Part shown: one piece after another, positions 12,097 through 24,287 of the stretch
Position numbering within the stretch: the stretch's first letter is position 1
How the letters are laid out: each line of letters opens with the position of its first letter
Source: Agrypnia vestita
Lineage: Eukaryota > Arthropoda > Insecta > Trichoptera > Phryganeidae
Length of the DNA: 64,000 bases
Assembly: GCA_016648135.1 (NCBI GenBank)
Contig: JADDOH010005152.1
Location: 37,479-101,478 of the forward strand
Reading direction: 5' to 3'
Notes under the pieces: generated by a model
Seen by the model: the letters and a program-made list of their open reading frames with translations, nothing else
What the model was told of the DNA's origin: nothing
The model's database searches: none
Position numbers and translations under genes: made by a program

Positions 12097-13345
12097 GGGG
12101 TTACGTGGAGTCAGGATTTTTAAAAAATCGATTTTTTTTTTTGGTATTTTCTTAAAGCAAAATGTTTCAAAAATATTGTGTGAAAATATCAACTCGATCC
12201 GGTTATTAGTTTTAAAGATATCCAACGATAACTGTAGAACCCTCTGCTGCCGCCCGTACTAACACGCGGACGGTACTAGAGCCGGCCGGGCTGACAAACA
12301 GGGCGATTGCTACGGAACGCGTTTTTTACCTAATTAATTCTAAGAATAAAATACGAAATTTCTTTTATACTTCTATTTTTAGACATACGACCCTTTAGGC
12401 TAACTGAGATTTGATTTAGTCTTAGTACTTCAGTGGCAGTGAAACCCAGCAGTCGATAGGTAGTTGTGCGTGTATTATAATCATTTTCAAAAATTTATAA
12501 TGAGATGTCATGAAGGTATGCAAGGAATATTAATGATTGCCAATGCATAGGATTAAATTATGAACCTTATGCACATCGGTATGCTGAAAAACTCGATATA
12601 GAGCGCATAAAGATTGCTGACCAACGTGCAAATCAGGTCACTCGAGAAGGCAAAATGAGAAGTAGGTAAAAAAAAATCGACATCTTGGAGGCATACACAT
12701 CGGCAAAAGATGTATTATATGTACCAAAAATAGACAACTCTACGTAAGTAATTTTTAAAATTGTATTTGTATTAATTATTTATGCATAAAACTTTAAACG
12801 CGTTTTTCTCAAAATAACGTTTTCAAAAACGGTGTCCACGATATCTTAAAAACTACTCGACAGATTTAAATGAAATTTAAACATCACATTTTAGGCATCA
12901 AAAACTTGTGCTTAATCAAAGGATTTTTTTTTTGACTTAAACTTTTTTTTTTATAAATAATAAATGAGTGATTTTTTCCCTCAAAATTCATAATTAATCT
13001 TCCAAAGACCGCCATTTTGCTAAATTTGAAAAAAAATAAAAAAGCTTTGATTAAGCACAAGATAAACTATTGAACTACTAATTTCTTTTTGTTTCATTAA
13101 ATTTAGATAAACCACTAAGAAGAATACTGATGGACACCGCGAGGCACTACTTGCAAAACAGGGGTCAAGAATCGAGATTCTATCGTGGTCCAGTATTAAT
13201 AGTTTTATTTGAAATTTTCGGTATAGTTACTCAAAATATATTGTAAAACGTTGGTATTATGTATTGAATCAAAACATTAAAAAACCGTTCAAAAAAAAAA
13301 TTTGAAAATGTCTATTTTTTTGCGCCTCTGACTACACGTAACCCC
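12097..13345 (+). mobile_element. Kolobok-like TTAA-flanked DNA transposon, copy 1
   Basis: The ends GGGGTTACGTGGAGTCAGG and CTGACTACACGTAACCCC are inverted repeats, and each is bordered by TTAA (12093-12096 and 13346-13349). Around 12550-12670 the + strand encodes NYEPYAHRYAEKLDIERIK, then IADQRANQVTREGKMRSR before a stop. This resembles the C-terminus of Mutator-like/Kolobok transposases found in many animals. The second copy at 55947-57181 keeps this frame longer. TTAA targets fit both Kolobok and piggyBac; the peptide favours Kolobok. Confidence 0.7.
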
Positions 13346-13355
13346 TTAATTAATT

Positions 13356-14860
13356 TGCTGCAAATGCATATTTTGGCATTTTTTTACAAAAATGTGGGTT
13401 TTTATTATTCATTTATATCAGAATGTATATCTAGACTACAATTTTTTTAGAGCAATAACTTAGATAGAACCTTTGTTCTTGTATAAAAGGAATAAACTGA
13501 ACATTATTTTCAATAATTAAAAAAATATACGCATTAATTTTAGTGTTCTAAGGAAAACAAAGTTTTAATGCATACTTATATGTCCGCAAAATATGTTTTT
13601 TTATACTATAAAGATTACTTCATTATCTAGAATCCGTACTTAGATAATTAAAAAATGTTCAATATTAATAAAGTTATAATGTTTTGAATTTGCAAGTTTT
13701 TGCTTTTTTTGTTGATTTTAAAACGCTTTTTATTTATATAAAGAGATGATTTTAAACAATATATTCTATTTATTCCCGTATTTTGAGGCTTTACTCACTA
13801 ATTAAAAGTTAGTTTTTTTTAAATAATAACACCTTAATTATTATTTAAAAATAAAAATTACAAAGTATGAAATGTGCCAATAAATGACGTCGTTATAACA
13901 GAATGCCGTTGGCTGCTTTTATATAAGAACAAAGGTTTTATCTAAGTTATTGCCTTAAAATATTGCAGTCTAGTAGGATACATTCTGATATAAATGAATA
14001 ATAAAAAAACACATTTTCGTAAAAAAAATACATTGAAATATGCAATAGCAGTGAATGTCCAGCCTTAAAGCCTCTGGGGCCAGGCCGTACCCCTGCGCCC
14101 CAGCGTGACTGTCCCCAGGGGCCAGGGCGCACCGGTGCGTCCAGAACGTAATTAATTATTTCTCGACGGCCGCGTATCGAATTTGGAAAATGTTACTTTT
14201 TCCCAGTAGAGAAATCCCGTGGTTACCTGTCATTCCATTTTCAACTCAAAAACATCACGGATTATATTTTAAATCAACAATCAAAACAGAAGTTTTTCTG
14301 CCGTCAAAATCGTATAGAATTGTTATAGATGGCGCCCCGATCGCGTGTTGTGCAATCGAAATTCAAATATTCCGTCGTCAAGGTCACGGTCAAGGGAAAT
14401 ACGATTTATTTTTTTCGATTTTTGATTTATTTGTACACGTATACACAAATATATACGATATGTTGCGATATTTGTCAGTTTTTGTTGGTTTATGATTCAA
14501 ATGAATACTAATAGTGATTTATTAACAAAAATACATGCAATTTTGTTGCGTTTATTTGAAATATGTGTGTGTGTGAAAGTGTATCATATTTATGTGATAT
14601 GAGTGCGATGTCCCGTCGTGTGCCGTGCCGTGCAACAAAATATACCATACAGAAGAAGATTATTATTATTAATAGTAGCGTTGTCTCTAATAAACAAATA
14701 AAAAATTATTATTATTTTTCGGAAAATGTTGCGCTGGCAACATTATCGACACTTACGATAAAATAATATGAATGTGTGTTTTTTTTAATATACGCATGTT
14801 TTCATGGTTTTTTCGTAAAAATAAAAATCGCAAAAAAAACAGAAAACCTCTGGCATTGAC
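13356..14860. mobile_element. Large repeat B, copy 1, containing a 0.7-kb inverted repeat
   Basis: 13356-13520 (GCAAATGCATATTTTGGCAT onwards) pairs with 13905-14055 in inverse order, including GAACCTTTGTTCTTGTATAA against ATATAAGAACAAAGGTTTTA. A GC-rich patch follows (14055-14140), then a 0.7-kb tail. A diverged copy is at 16105-17135 in the next intron and shares the order of blocks up to the TCATGGTTTTTTCGTAAAAA stretch. No transposase is seen. Confidence 0.6.
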
Positions 14861-14869
14861 CTATATTTT

Positions 14870-15651
14870 GAGTGAAATTTTTAGGGTCCTCAACAAGTTA
14901 AATACAATCCTTAAACATTTTTTTGAAAGTTTTATTAATGTTGTACCTACTTATGAGCTCATTTTATTTAGTATAAGCATAGAACATTTTATGATTCCAA
15001 ATTTTATTGGATTAAAACCTTGTCCATTTTTATAAAGTTATTACCCATGTCAGACATCTCTTCTTTATCTCTGATTCTACAACATTAGTTCGCTACTCTT
15101 CTGTCTCTGAACTATTTTAGAATTTTATTCACTCCTTGACTTATATCAGAACTCTCGACAATCTGATTTGTGTGATTGTCGAGAGTTCTAGTGCGCTAAA
15201 AAATAATTATATGTCCATCATTTAAAATACATATCAGAAAAATATATATGCAATCCTAGAGGAAAGGCTAAATTCTTTCGTTAGTCAGGTAGGGCAATAT
15301 GTAATAACATCTAGATATTGGTATACAAAAATAATAGATTTATTTTTATTGTATTTTTATTCACAATATGAGATTTAGCATATGTGTATCTACTTTTGAA
15401 GTAATTTCGGGTAGTTGGTAAATGATCTTTTTTTTTAATAAATGGCTGTATTTTTAGGTTAACATATTCCTAAAGATATTAAAGTGACCTACATAGCACT
15501 GTAAACAAAAAATATCATAATCAAAACAAAGTTTAAACTTTAATAATGCTTTTCTTTTACTAACAACACTCTTTCCCGCACAAAACAAATTTTAAACAGA
15601 ACAACTTATCCATCTGGACTAGATTAATGTGTACATATACTTATATTTCAG
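14870..15651. other. Intron remainder with a short perfect hairpin
   Basis: A+T-rich sequence. The only structure is a 16-bp inverted repeat, AGAACTCTCGACAATC (15148-15163) against GATTGTCGAGAGTTCT (15174-15189), with a 10-nt loop. The function is unknown. Confidence 0.5.
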
Positions 15652-15809
15652 ATGAATTCCAGCGTGCTGTGAAGATCTGTACAGGAATAAGTCAATCTCA
15701 TCATTTGGTCAGCACCGTATTTGCAATCTTCGACGAGGATGGAGATGGCTTGCTCAGCTACAAGGAGTTTATAGCCATCATGAAGGATCGTCTGCACAGA
15801 GGATTTAAG
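15652..15809 (+). CDS. MICU3: MICU2/3-type gene, C-terminal EF-hand exon
   Basis: The acceptor is ATTTCAG and the donor GTACAT. The exon encodes DEFQRAVKICTG, a helix, the loop DEDGDGLLSYKE and then FIAIMKDRLHRGFK. The loop has Asp1, Asp3, Asp5, Ser9 and Glu12 and should bind calcium. The intron before this exon (3.8 kb) carries the Kolobok-like element and one of two large related repeats; the second repeat lies in the following intron. Confidence 0.94.
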
Positions 15810-16104
15810 GTACATTTTATTGAGAACATTACAAATAATACTATTATCTCTCACTCCACGTTCCCACTGACCATGAATTTTTTTAATATTAAATATTCAT
15901 ATCAATCTTGATACTTTCTGACCGACTATGATTATGTTCTAGTGATCAGATAAAATATACATAAGAACAGTTATCCTATTCTAAAATATCATATTCTTAT
16001 ATACGTCTTCTAATAGTCTTATTATTAATTTATCAAGGTGATTAAACATTAAACATTAAAGTAAACATTCAATAAATGAATAAATTAGCTTAAAAATTAT
16101 TAAG

Positions 16105-17135
16105 GTGGCACATTCACTGCAAATGCATATTTCAGTGTTTTTTAACGAAAACATTTTTTTTTTATTATTCATTAATATCAGAATGTGTATGCTTAACTGC
16201 AATTTTTTTAAGGCGATATCTTAAATGGAACCTTTATTTTTATATAAAAGTAATAAACTGAACATTATTTACAATAATTGACAGGCCGCGGCTAAAAAAA
16301 ACATTTTTAGTGTCTTAGGCAAGATTAACTTTTACTGAACATTTATATGTATGCAGAATATGTTTTCTTACGAGTTTAAAGCTAGCATTATAATGAATAA
16401 ATCATACTAAAATAATTAAGAAATGTTAAATATTAACAAAGTAATCAATCTTTAAATTTGCAAGAAATTTTTATATTTTTTGGTGGTTTTAAAACGCTTT
16501 TTATTCATATAAGGAGATGATTTTAAACAATGTATTGTATTTACTCCTACTCTTAGAGACTTCATGAACTATTTAAAAGTTAGTTTTTTTAATTAAAAAC
16601 ACATTAATTAATATTTTTAATGGGCCAGGGGCCACGTCGGATATATCCGACGGAGCGCGACTGGGCCCAGGGTGCTACGTCGGATATATCCGACGGGCAC
16701 AAAATGAATTATTTCTCGACAGCCATGTATCGAATTTGAAAAATGTGATTTTTTCCCAGTAGTTCCTGTAACCTGTCGTTCCATTTTCAACTCAAAAACA
16801 TCACCGATTATATTTTGAATCAACAATCAAAACAAAAGTTTTTCTGCCATACAGAAGAAGATTATTAGGTTGGCATCAAATAAAAATAGTAGTGTTGTCT
16901 CTAATAAACAAATAAAAATAAATTATTGTTTTTCATATAATGTTGCGCTGGCAACATTATCGGAATTGAAAAGAATAATTTTTTTTTTTTACTTAAACGA
17001 TAAAAAAATCATTGCATTACGACAATTACGATAAAATAATATGAATGTGTGTGTGTTTTTTTTTAATATACGCATGTTTTCATGGTTTTTTCGTAAAAAG
17101 AAAAATCACAAAAAATTCATAAAATCTCTGGCCTT
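16105..17135. mobile_element. Large repeat B, copy 2
   Basis: This is a diverged copy of 13356-14860. It shares TATCAGAATGT, the TTTAAAACGCTTTTTATTCA block, TTATTTCTCGAC and CTCAAAAACATCAC, but it lacks the second arm of the inner inverted repeat. Where copy 1 has a GC-rich patch, this copy has two identical 18-bp palindromes, CGTCGGATATATCCGACG, at 16635-16652 and 16678-16695. Confidence 0.6.
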
Positions 17136-18052
17136 TAGATGATTTATTGACGTGTATTGATGACCGATTATTCCTTTTCACTTATTTCTCTGTGAAACGT
17201 TGTTAGAAGTATTATTATATTATACTATCGAAAGCAATTGATTGATCGCTTAAACTAGTTTTATATGAATTTTTTTTGGCCATAACTACTTTAAACCAGC
17301 GTCAGTTCCTCCGTCACTATCCGATTTACTGACCTTGAAAGCCTCGCGGAATACGTGGAGATGTATCATACGATTAGTAAGTCAAATCAAAGATCATTGT
17401 ACAACATAATTTTAATGGAAGAGAAATGGTCGTTAAATATTTTTTTAATACAATAAGTAGTATTGTAGTAGTTTTTTAAATTCTAGATAAAAATAAATAG
17501 AATTCAGTTAAAATTACAAGTATTTTGACATTTTAGCTGGAAGTCAAAATAATACCTGAATGTGCTTACGTGACAAAATTTTTAAATTAAAAAACAGTGA
17601 TGTAAGAAAAATCGTGTGGTTCTCTCTTTTCCTCGCAGCCTTTCGGTCTTGGAACGAATATGTAAATAGTTAGTGCAATGTTTATCTGATATTAGGTTTT
17701 TTAAGTCCCGTTCTCGTCTTGAAAAATCACGATCCAATGACACCAAACATAGACATTTGGAAAATGGATGTCTTGCCTTAATAGTGTGTGCAATTACTTC
17801 AGATATACAATATATGTACTAATTTGTACCGTAAGATTTTTTTACTTCATAATATTTTCAACAAATTACATCTTAAATCATAACACAATATATTGTACGA
17901 TTCATAGTTAAATTCCAAAGTACTTGACGAAATGAATTTCACATTTAAGTTACTTTTTGTTTATACAGTATATTAATAATGAAAATTAGAATTAAAACTG
18001 TTTCGAAATTCTAATTTTGTGTTTGAATCATTGAATCTTAATCATATATCAC
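17136..18052. other. MICU intron, no elements seen
   Basis: A+T-rich intron. A few higher-GC words occur (17300-17350), but no frame, repeat or RNA structure was recognised. Confidence 0.45.
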
Positions 18053-18481
18053 CAGGGGCGTGCAGTGAGAACTAGAAGCATGTCTTTTATTTTATTTATT
18101 TCGTATGAATTTATACATATAAATGACGGTAGTTGCTTCACTAGACAAGGTCTGTTCTGAAGCAACTACCTTACAGTTTTTTTTTATTTTAAGTTTAAAC
18201 ATTAGAAAAGACTACCTACATATTAGTAATAAAATTTAAATATTGCACATAAGAAATAAAACACAAACACAAGAACTAACACACTACATATTGAAACCTA
18301 TATTTGGAAAAAAAATCTAAATTAAATGTTTATCTGGCAGAATATTATGAAATATCTAAATCTGAATAATATGTTAGTTATTATTATTGTAATATTACGA
18401 GATATAGCTCTTATTTGGGTTTCTTTTCAAAATATACACTTGGGAAAAAGTCATGATTTTTGTTTTCATTGCACGCCCCTG
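18053..18481. mobile_element. hAT-like MITE, family C, copy 1
   Basis: The ends CAGGGGCGTGCAGTGAG and TTGCACGCCCCTG are flanked by 8-bp near-duplicates TATATCAC (18045-18052) and TATATTAC (18482-18489). CAGGGGCG ends plus an 8-bp duplication are the hAT signature. Inside is a 13-bp-arm hairpin, GGTAGTTGCTTCA (18128-18140) against TGAAGCAACTACC (18158-18170). Related copies are at 58959-59171 and 63085-63299. Confidence 0.75.
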
Positions 18482-18602
18482 TATATTACATATTGTATTG
18501 ATTTGATGATGTGTATTACAATTTCTATTTCAATTACAATTTTTATTTATTCCTGATATGTATATTACAAACTTTTTATTCAATGCATATACATATTATG
18601 AA

Positions 18603-18651
18603 GTTATATATAAAAATATATATATATACACACATACATATACATATATAT

Positions 18652-18692
<41 letters not shown>
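18603..18692. repeat. TA/CA microsatellite
   Basis: A run of alternating AC, AT and TA dinucleotides, ending in about 30 bp of pure TA repeats. Simple sequence. Confidence 0.85.
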
Positions 18693-18694
<2 letters not shown>

Positions 18695-18743
18695 AATAAT
18701 AATATTTATTATTAAACAATTAAAAATGACCTGTACAATCTGG

Positions 18744-18990
18744 TCAAAGGTTTAAGAGAATCCTACTTCGGAAAACCCCCTCAGACACATGGAATATATC
18801 AATATCCAAAATGATTTTGTTCAGCATAGCTGTGGCTCTTCCAACAGGCATAACCATTGGCAGGTTGGTCCTGTATATTGGAATGTGAAACAATCTATGC
18901 TGACAATGTCTAATGTAATTTTTAGGAACATACAAACCAATGCTCTGCATAATTTCAGGATTATCGATCATACCGCGTAACAATCGACAA
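18744..18990 (-). mobile_element. LINE ORF2 C-terminal remnant
   Basis: The - strand frame reads NYIRHCQHRLFHIPIYRTNL, then GRATAMLNKI and DIDIFHVSEGVF. This pattern (R-x-x-L-F-x-[VI]-P-x-x-R-T-[ND], then a helix and D-I-F) is the C-terminal tail of jockey-like non-LTR retrotransposon ORF2 proteins. No reverse transcriptase is present, so it is a short 3' fragment lying just upstream of the last MICU exon on the opposite strand. Confidence 0.6.
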
Positions 18991-19106
18991 AAATGTGTAA
19001 TCAAATTTACTGTAATTACATTTACATACATTTATATTACATATAATATTTCATTCAGGTTTGAGAATTTTTCATAATACCCACACATATTTTTTTATTA
19101 TTTCAG

Positions 19107-19178
19107 TCTTATGCAAAGAATGAAGGTTGGGAAGCCTTCAAGAGCTGTGTGAAACAAGAAATGAAGACCGTCGGCTAA
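19107..19178 (+). CDS. MICU3: MICU2/3-type gene, last coding exon
   Basis: After a TTTCAG acceptor the exon encodes SYAKNEGWEAFKSCVKQEMK and ends TVG with a TAA stop at 19176-19178. The family has a similar C-terminal helix (W/F-K-x-C-[VL]-K-x-E) that contacts MCU or the partner MICU. The phase agrees with the preceding exon. Confidence 0.9.
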   Translation, partial: SYAKNEGWEAFKSCVKQEMKTVG

Positions 19179-22100
19179 AATATGAATATTTTTCTATATG
19201 TTTTCAATCTGTATTAACACACCTTTTTTGCTGTCATATAATAAATTCAGTGTATTCTTCGTATGTTCTGTAAAATTTTTCTAACAATTATAATAATTTA
19301 TATTAAATTCAATGCATCTTTGTGTGTTCTGTAAAATTTTGTTAAAATTTGTCAACTTTATACGATTTTTATTTAATGGATTCATTCTTAACATTTTTTA
19401 ATTTAGTTTACATGGAAAGTGAGTAAACATGGCTTTTAATCAATAGATTTATTAAATTAGGCCAGTGTCCTAAGTGAATTGTTAAGCCAAAATATCCTTT
19501 CCCTAATATAAATTTGTGTAATTTAAATCATAAAACAACCATTGCACTGATGGGTGATTTTCATATAATGTGTGACATTGAAAAGTGATTATTGTCAGTG
19601 TATTTGTTGTAAAAATAATCTCAAATTATCTAGTTTAACATTTTACTGTGTTGACCGCAGAGTTAAAGATTACCATTTTATGCAAATGTCCATTTTAATA
19701 TGATAAAGGTCTGTTTATCGCAGATATATAAGAATAATTAGTTTTCATTTTTGTAACATTTATTTAGAGTGCTGAGTTTTTTAAAATTGTTATTTTTATT
19801 AAATATAATGTAATAATTGAACTCTGGATAACTTTATCTTCCTGTCGGTTTATGACGGACTGCTTGGAACCATGTTATTACTGCGCGTAGTCTGACCACT
19901 GATTGTACTTAACAGAGGCTAGCGCGTTTCAGAATGGTCGAATTGCTTAACGTGTTAGTAAATTTATAAATAAATATTCCGTAATGTGGTCTTACTTCTT
20001 GTGTAGCCAGAAGTGTGATCAAATATTCAAAATTAGCTCCTTCAATTTTTATCATTATTATTTGACAGTTGCATGTTGATATTACCTGGGTAGAATTATT
20101 TGCCTAATCTTTTCTTGATTTTTTATTTGTATTATGTGTAATTAATATTTTTTATTATGAATAAAGCTGTCTTATTTATAAATATATGTATGTTTTACTG
20201 AAGGACGAATAAATTTGCATGACATTGTGTTATAAAATAATTATTTTTCTTTTAGCCAAGTGTTGTAGTTAATAAATAGACAATTTGTATATATTTGATC
20301 GAGAATAAGGTTTTTTGCTTAATTTTTAGCATTCAATTTTTTAAACTTTCATTAGTTATTAGGTAAAATAAATAACATACAATAGATACATGAATAATTT
20401 GCATGTTCGTATTTCAAATTTTTATAATTAATTGATCAAAATTAACATGTGCATAACCTCCGTAAATAAATGCAGAGTTTAATTATAAGATTTGAGTGCT
20501 TAAAAGATATTGCCTTTCAAACACTATGCTATTGTGGTCATATACATAGTCTTTTGAAATTTTAAAACATTTATTATAGTGAATATTAGTTCCTAGTGTC
20601 ATGATGATTTTTTTTAGCTAAGAATTTTTACGATGACGTGTTGACTTAGCCAAAAATACTTCTAACCATTTTTAAGCTTAAGTTTGTGATTTGTATTGTG
20701 AAGACTGGCTTATTGTTTCTCTTTTTCATACTAACTATTACAAAGAAGTAGCGAAATATTGATGGCCAGTTTTCTCTTAGGACATTTCCAATTAAGTATT
20801 TTCAATTATTGTACAACACTATTACTCGAGCCTCGTGTTAGGTCCTTGTGGCAGATTTTTATAACCTCAGTTTTAGATTATTGTATCGCAAGCCAGAAGT
20901 TTGAGACTTCAAATTGTTGTTATAAAGTGGTGCTTGCATAGTGTTAATTTACACATAGGCACAATTTTGAAATAATAGATTAAAACTATTTTTGTGGTAT
21001 TAATTTTCATTATAATTATCAGATTAGAATAATATAATTTTAGGAATTTTCGGTTCAAAAGAGCATAAAAATTTCTCACAAAGCAATGGAACAACATATT
21101 TTTGGAAATTATCACATGAGTTAACACATTTAAAAATGTACTTTTTAAAAATTATTTGTGGTCAATATTTTAGCCTGATTACTTGAAATTATATAAAAAA
21201 AATTAGATATTATTTTATTGAAAAGTTGTGAGATTGCTTAAAATTATCCAACAAAAGTATATTAATAATGTAATGGTTAGTTTATACAATTATTATGTAG
21301 TACATAACTTTAGTTACTATTTTCTCAATGGTCAAAATTAAAAATGTTTTTTATATTTATTTGTTTGTTTCTGTTGCTCGAAAATTATTATTTTTATTTT
21401 CGTTGGATAGAAAAAATACTCATCTTTCGTATCTCGTCCTTCATTTTTATTGAATACTACAAAATATATTGTCTTCCCGAGTTAGCCTCGATCAGTTCCT
21501 CCTGAGAATTATTTACAGCTCTCACTAGATATTGTATTTAATTCATCATTGTTGTCCATATGTAATATTTATTGAACATGGCCTCCTTTTTGGAGACCTT
21601 GAACTCATCTCTGTCAGGAATTATTTATAATGTATGATCCCTGAAATGCGAAATTCCTTAAGCTTAAGGTTTCCACTAACCTGCTTTGGTTGGTAGCACT
21701 GCATTTGTATGTATCACCACTTCACCTCATCATTTCATTATAATTAAGTATTGTCCCAATATTACATAGTAAACAATTGTTTCACAATTAATTTTATGGT
21801 AAGAGTAAATCTAATTTAATTTCCATTTCAAATTAGTGTTATGTTAATCAATGCAATTTAATATGTACAACTCTTATGTGAAAATTGTACTTTTCCATAA
21901 TACTGTGAAATTTTCTTTAAAATAATAAAGCATCTGTTTTGATGAACCCTGGATAACTCCTCATTAACAAAATTTATGTAAGAATTTCTCATTCATAAAA
22001 CGCATGTTGTCCGCTTACATGTTCATCACAAATATTGAAATTTGTGCTCTCTTTGTGTAGTAATTAATTGTTTCACATTAAAATAAATAGATATTATTAT

Positions 22101-22740
22101 AGCACTTAGTAAATAGGTATAGTGATTCTTATTTTTAAGTTTAATTTCAAATCAGTGTTTTCATGAATTAATGTAATAATTATAATATCTAGCGCACATT
22201 AATATTATTCTTACGCAATTTTTTTGAATCTCACTATACAGTAGGTACAGAAAATTTTTTCATAGTTCTGCTATTATATTTCTTAAAAATTTTGTTATAG
22301 CAAATCTAAATAAACTCACTTCGTTGAACACGCACTATCTTAATATTATAATATATGATACACATTATAAAAATAATAAATAGTAATGTGCAGCTGGTTT
22401 GATATAAATTTGTATTGTATTTTTTTTAATAAAATTTTCTTCGCTTAACTCAATAAATAATTTTACATTTCACAGTGCTTTTATTTTAAACTTGTTTAAA
22501 GCGTTTATATTGATAAAAAAATGTTGTTTTTATACTAATTCAGGCATTTCTAATTCCGCTTTATCCTCTTGGCACATACTACATATACATATATGTAAGT
22601 ATTTACGCTTAGTGAAATTAACCAATGATATGCCCCACTCGGTGCTCACAAAAAATGATGCTAAGGACAATCAACACATGCTTGCATGTAATTGAACACA
22701 CTAAGAATTGGCAAATTGCAATTTATAGTAGTAATGTCTC
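19179..22740. other. MICU 3' UTR/flank and intergenic DNA
   Basis: Very A+T-rich. Several AATAAA signals occur (19240, about 20160, about 20210, about 21925), so transcripts could extend well into this stretch. No open frame with recognisable content, RNA gene or repeat family was seen. Confidence 0.5.
19240..19245 (+). terminator. AATAAA polyadenylation signal for the MICU gene
   Basis: AATAAA lies 62 bp after the stop codon and is followed by a T/G-rich stretch (GTGTATTCTTCG and later TGTGTGTTCTG). Further AATAAA copies occur at about 20.16 kb and 21.92 kb, so a longer 3' UTR is possible. Confidence 0.5.
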
Positions 22741-22749
22741 GTTATAACC

Positions 22750-22940
22750 ATTGGCCCTACAACCTCCAGTGAATTTTTTTCCACTGATCGCCAGTCGAGA
22801 CAATGTCTTTGAAGATATTGTCACTCCACCTTGGTCTTCATAGGTCTTCCTGAGCCTTTGGTCCAGGGTTCTGCAATGACTTTGGCGATTGCTGTTCAGT
22901 CCACTGGGTCGGCCAGCAAAGTCTTCCTATTTCAACAAAC
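22750..22940 (-). mobile_element. LINE/retroelement 3' remnant (GRP-x-K-x-x-W type)
   Basis: On the - strand the sequence reads AKVIAEPWTKGSGRPMKTK with continuations in shifted frames. The GRP-x-[KR] motif, the downstream DNI-like and SVDWRS-like words, and the tryptophan spacing match the C-terminal end of RTE/jockey-type ORF2 proteins. It is frameshifted and short. Confidence 0.5.
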
Positions 22941-23379
22941 CATGAGTCGTTTACCTCATTAAACAATTTACTTTATTTTTTCCGCCCAAATGAATTAAGC
23001 ACAATGAAGAGGGACCCTCCACACACTCAGAGCCATTTTTTTTCACGTTCGCCACCCGATTCCGCATTTTTTTATGGTAAAATGTTCATCCTCCCCATGC
23101 CACTTAAACTGTCAATAATAATAAATAAAACTAGAAGTAGAATGAGACATTATGAAGAATGAGGAAATAAAATAAAGCCAAAGAATATGAAACGTAAAAA
23201 AATGAGGTAAAGACAAAGCTAAGTACATATCTATATGAAATGAAAATGAGCACAAAATCGCATTGTAGAAACAAAGAGAATGTGCTAATGACATTACAGG
23301 TAAGAATTTAATAAAAAAAACCATGTCAACTGGATTATAAATAAAAATAGCTGGTAAAAGGAAAACCAGCACACAACAG

Positions 23380-23665
23380 TCACACCCCGCAGGGAGGCCT
23401 TATAAGGATTTCCCAAAGGGAAACCTACACCCGAACGAAAGATCCGAAGCATGATAAGTTGTTTGCATTCCTGAGAAGGTCAGCATATCCGAAGGAAACT
23501 ATCTATCCCTCTTATCAGGTCAGACCTACACCCGAACGAAAGATCCGAAGTGCGATAAGTTGTTTGCATTTCTGAAGGAATCTATCTATCCCTCTTATCA
23601 GATCCCCCCGACTATCGTTTAGAATTGGGCATTCTTTCAGTAGGTGCTCCAGTGTTTGGCTCACG
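23380..23665 (-). mobile_element. LINE RNase H-end remnant with an internal tandem duplication
   Basis: The - strand reads SHVSQTLEHLLKECPILNDS followed by RGDLIRGIDRFL, matching the conserved (H-x-x-x-E-C-P, R-x-x-L) end of the RNase H region of R1/I-type LINEs. The segment CCTACACCCGAACGAAAGAT occurs twice about 99 bp apart (from about 23425 and 23525), a local tandem duplication. Confidence 0.6.
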
Positions 23666-23680
23666 TGGCTGCATATACAG

Positions 23681-23803
23681 GGTTATTTGTAAAACATTAA
23701 TAACCTCGTAGGACTATATTCCTACCTTGATTATGAGTCGAAAATGTTCAAGCTATTATTGTCAGGATACAAATGTATACTAAATATAAATTTGTATCCT
23801 GAC
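23681..23803. mobile_element. Half copy of MITE family A with adjoining hairpin
   Basis: ATACAGGGTTATTTGTAAAA starts like family A, and TTATGAGTCGAAAATGTTCA matches its arm. The other arm is missing. Instead GTCAGGATACAAAT (23761 on) pairs with ATTTGTATCCTGAC (to 23803). Confidence 0.5.
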
Positions 23804-24287
23804 GAAGATTACTGATTTTTTTCAATAAAAAAGTGGTATATCTAAACCAAGTTTATTGCTATAAATTATGATTTATATATTATTTAATTTTCGAGCCCAA
23901 CGCGTGGAGTAGGCGCGTAACCTGTTTCAATAAGAAAGGGAGTATAATAAAACTTGGTTTTTGTGGGTTAGTTTTTTTTCTTACTCTCAGATGCATATGT
24001 AGGCACCTGTGGGGCGTGTCAAGATTCATGATGCCTTGAAGAAATAGCCTCGACATTAGTAATGTCACTTTCATCTGTAATATTTCACACAATCTACTCA
24101 AGACGTATTCGTTGTCAATGAGTATTGGTAGAGGTAGGAAAGCAGACATGGACGATAACTACCTACTCTGAGGAGACATGAATTTAGGTGAAAATAAAAA
24201 TATTTTTTTCTTAAACTTTACTACTTTAAACAAACAGAATACATGGTTTCTGATTTAAAACTAAATAAATAGAAATACATTTAACAC
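23804..24287. other. Intergenic sequence, unassigned
   Basis: An 89-codon - strand frame at 23880-24149 shows no recognisable domain. Nothing else was seen. Confidence 0.4.

Larger units (their letters stand above)
2331..19178 (+). other. MICU3: Gene span of MICU2/MICU3-type mitochondrial calcium uptake protein (3' part, 7 exons)
   Basis: Seven exons with GT/AG borders and compatible phases join into one C-terminal protein: 2331-2378, 4525-4607, 10211-10300, 11206-11500, 11633-11860, 15652-15809, 19107-19178. MICU proteins sit in the mitochondrial intermembrane space and gate the MCU calcium uniporter through two EF-hands. Both EF-hand loops are visible and have acidic residues at positions 1, 3, 9 or 5, and 12 (DTDGNQRVDKNE in exon 2, DEDGDGLLSYKE in exon 6). 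The stretches FFGKKG, GFMENLQTEVLELEF and EFIAIMKDRLHRGF are typical of the MICU2/MICU3 branch. I favour MICU3 by resemblance, but MICU2 is possible. The mitochondrial targeting peptide and N-terminal exons are upstream of the window. Introns reach 5.6 kb and are full of transposable elements. Confidence 0.88.
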
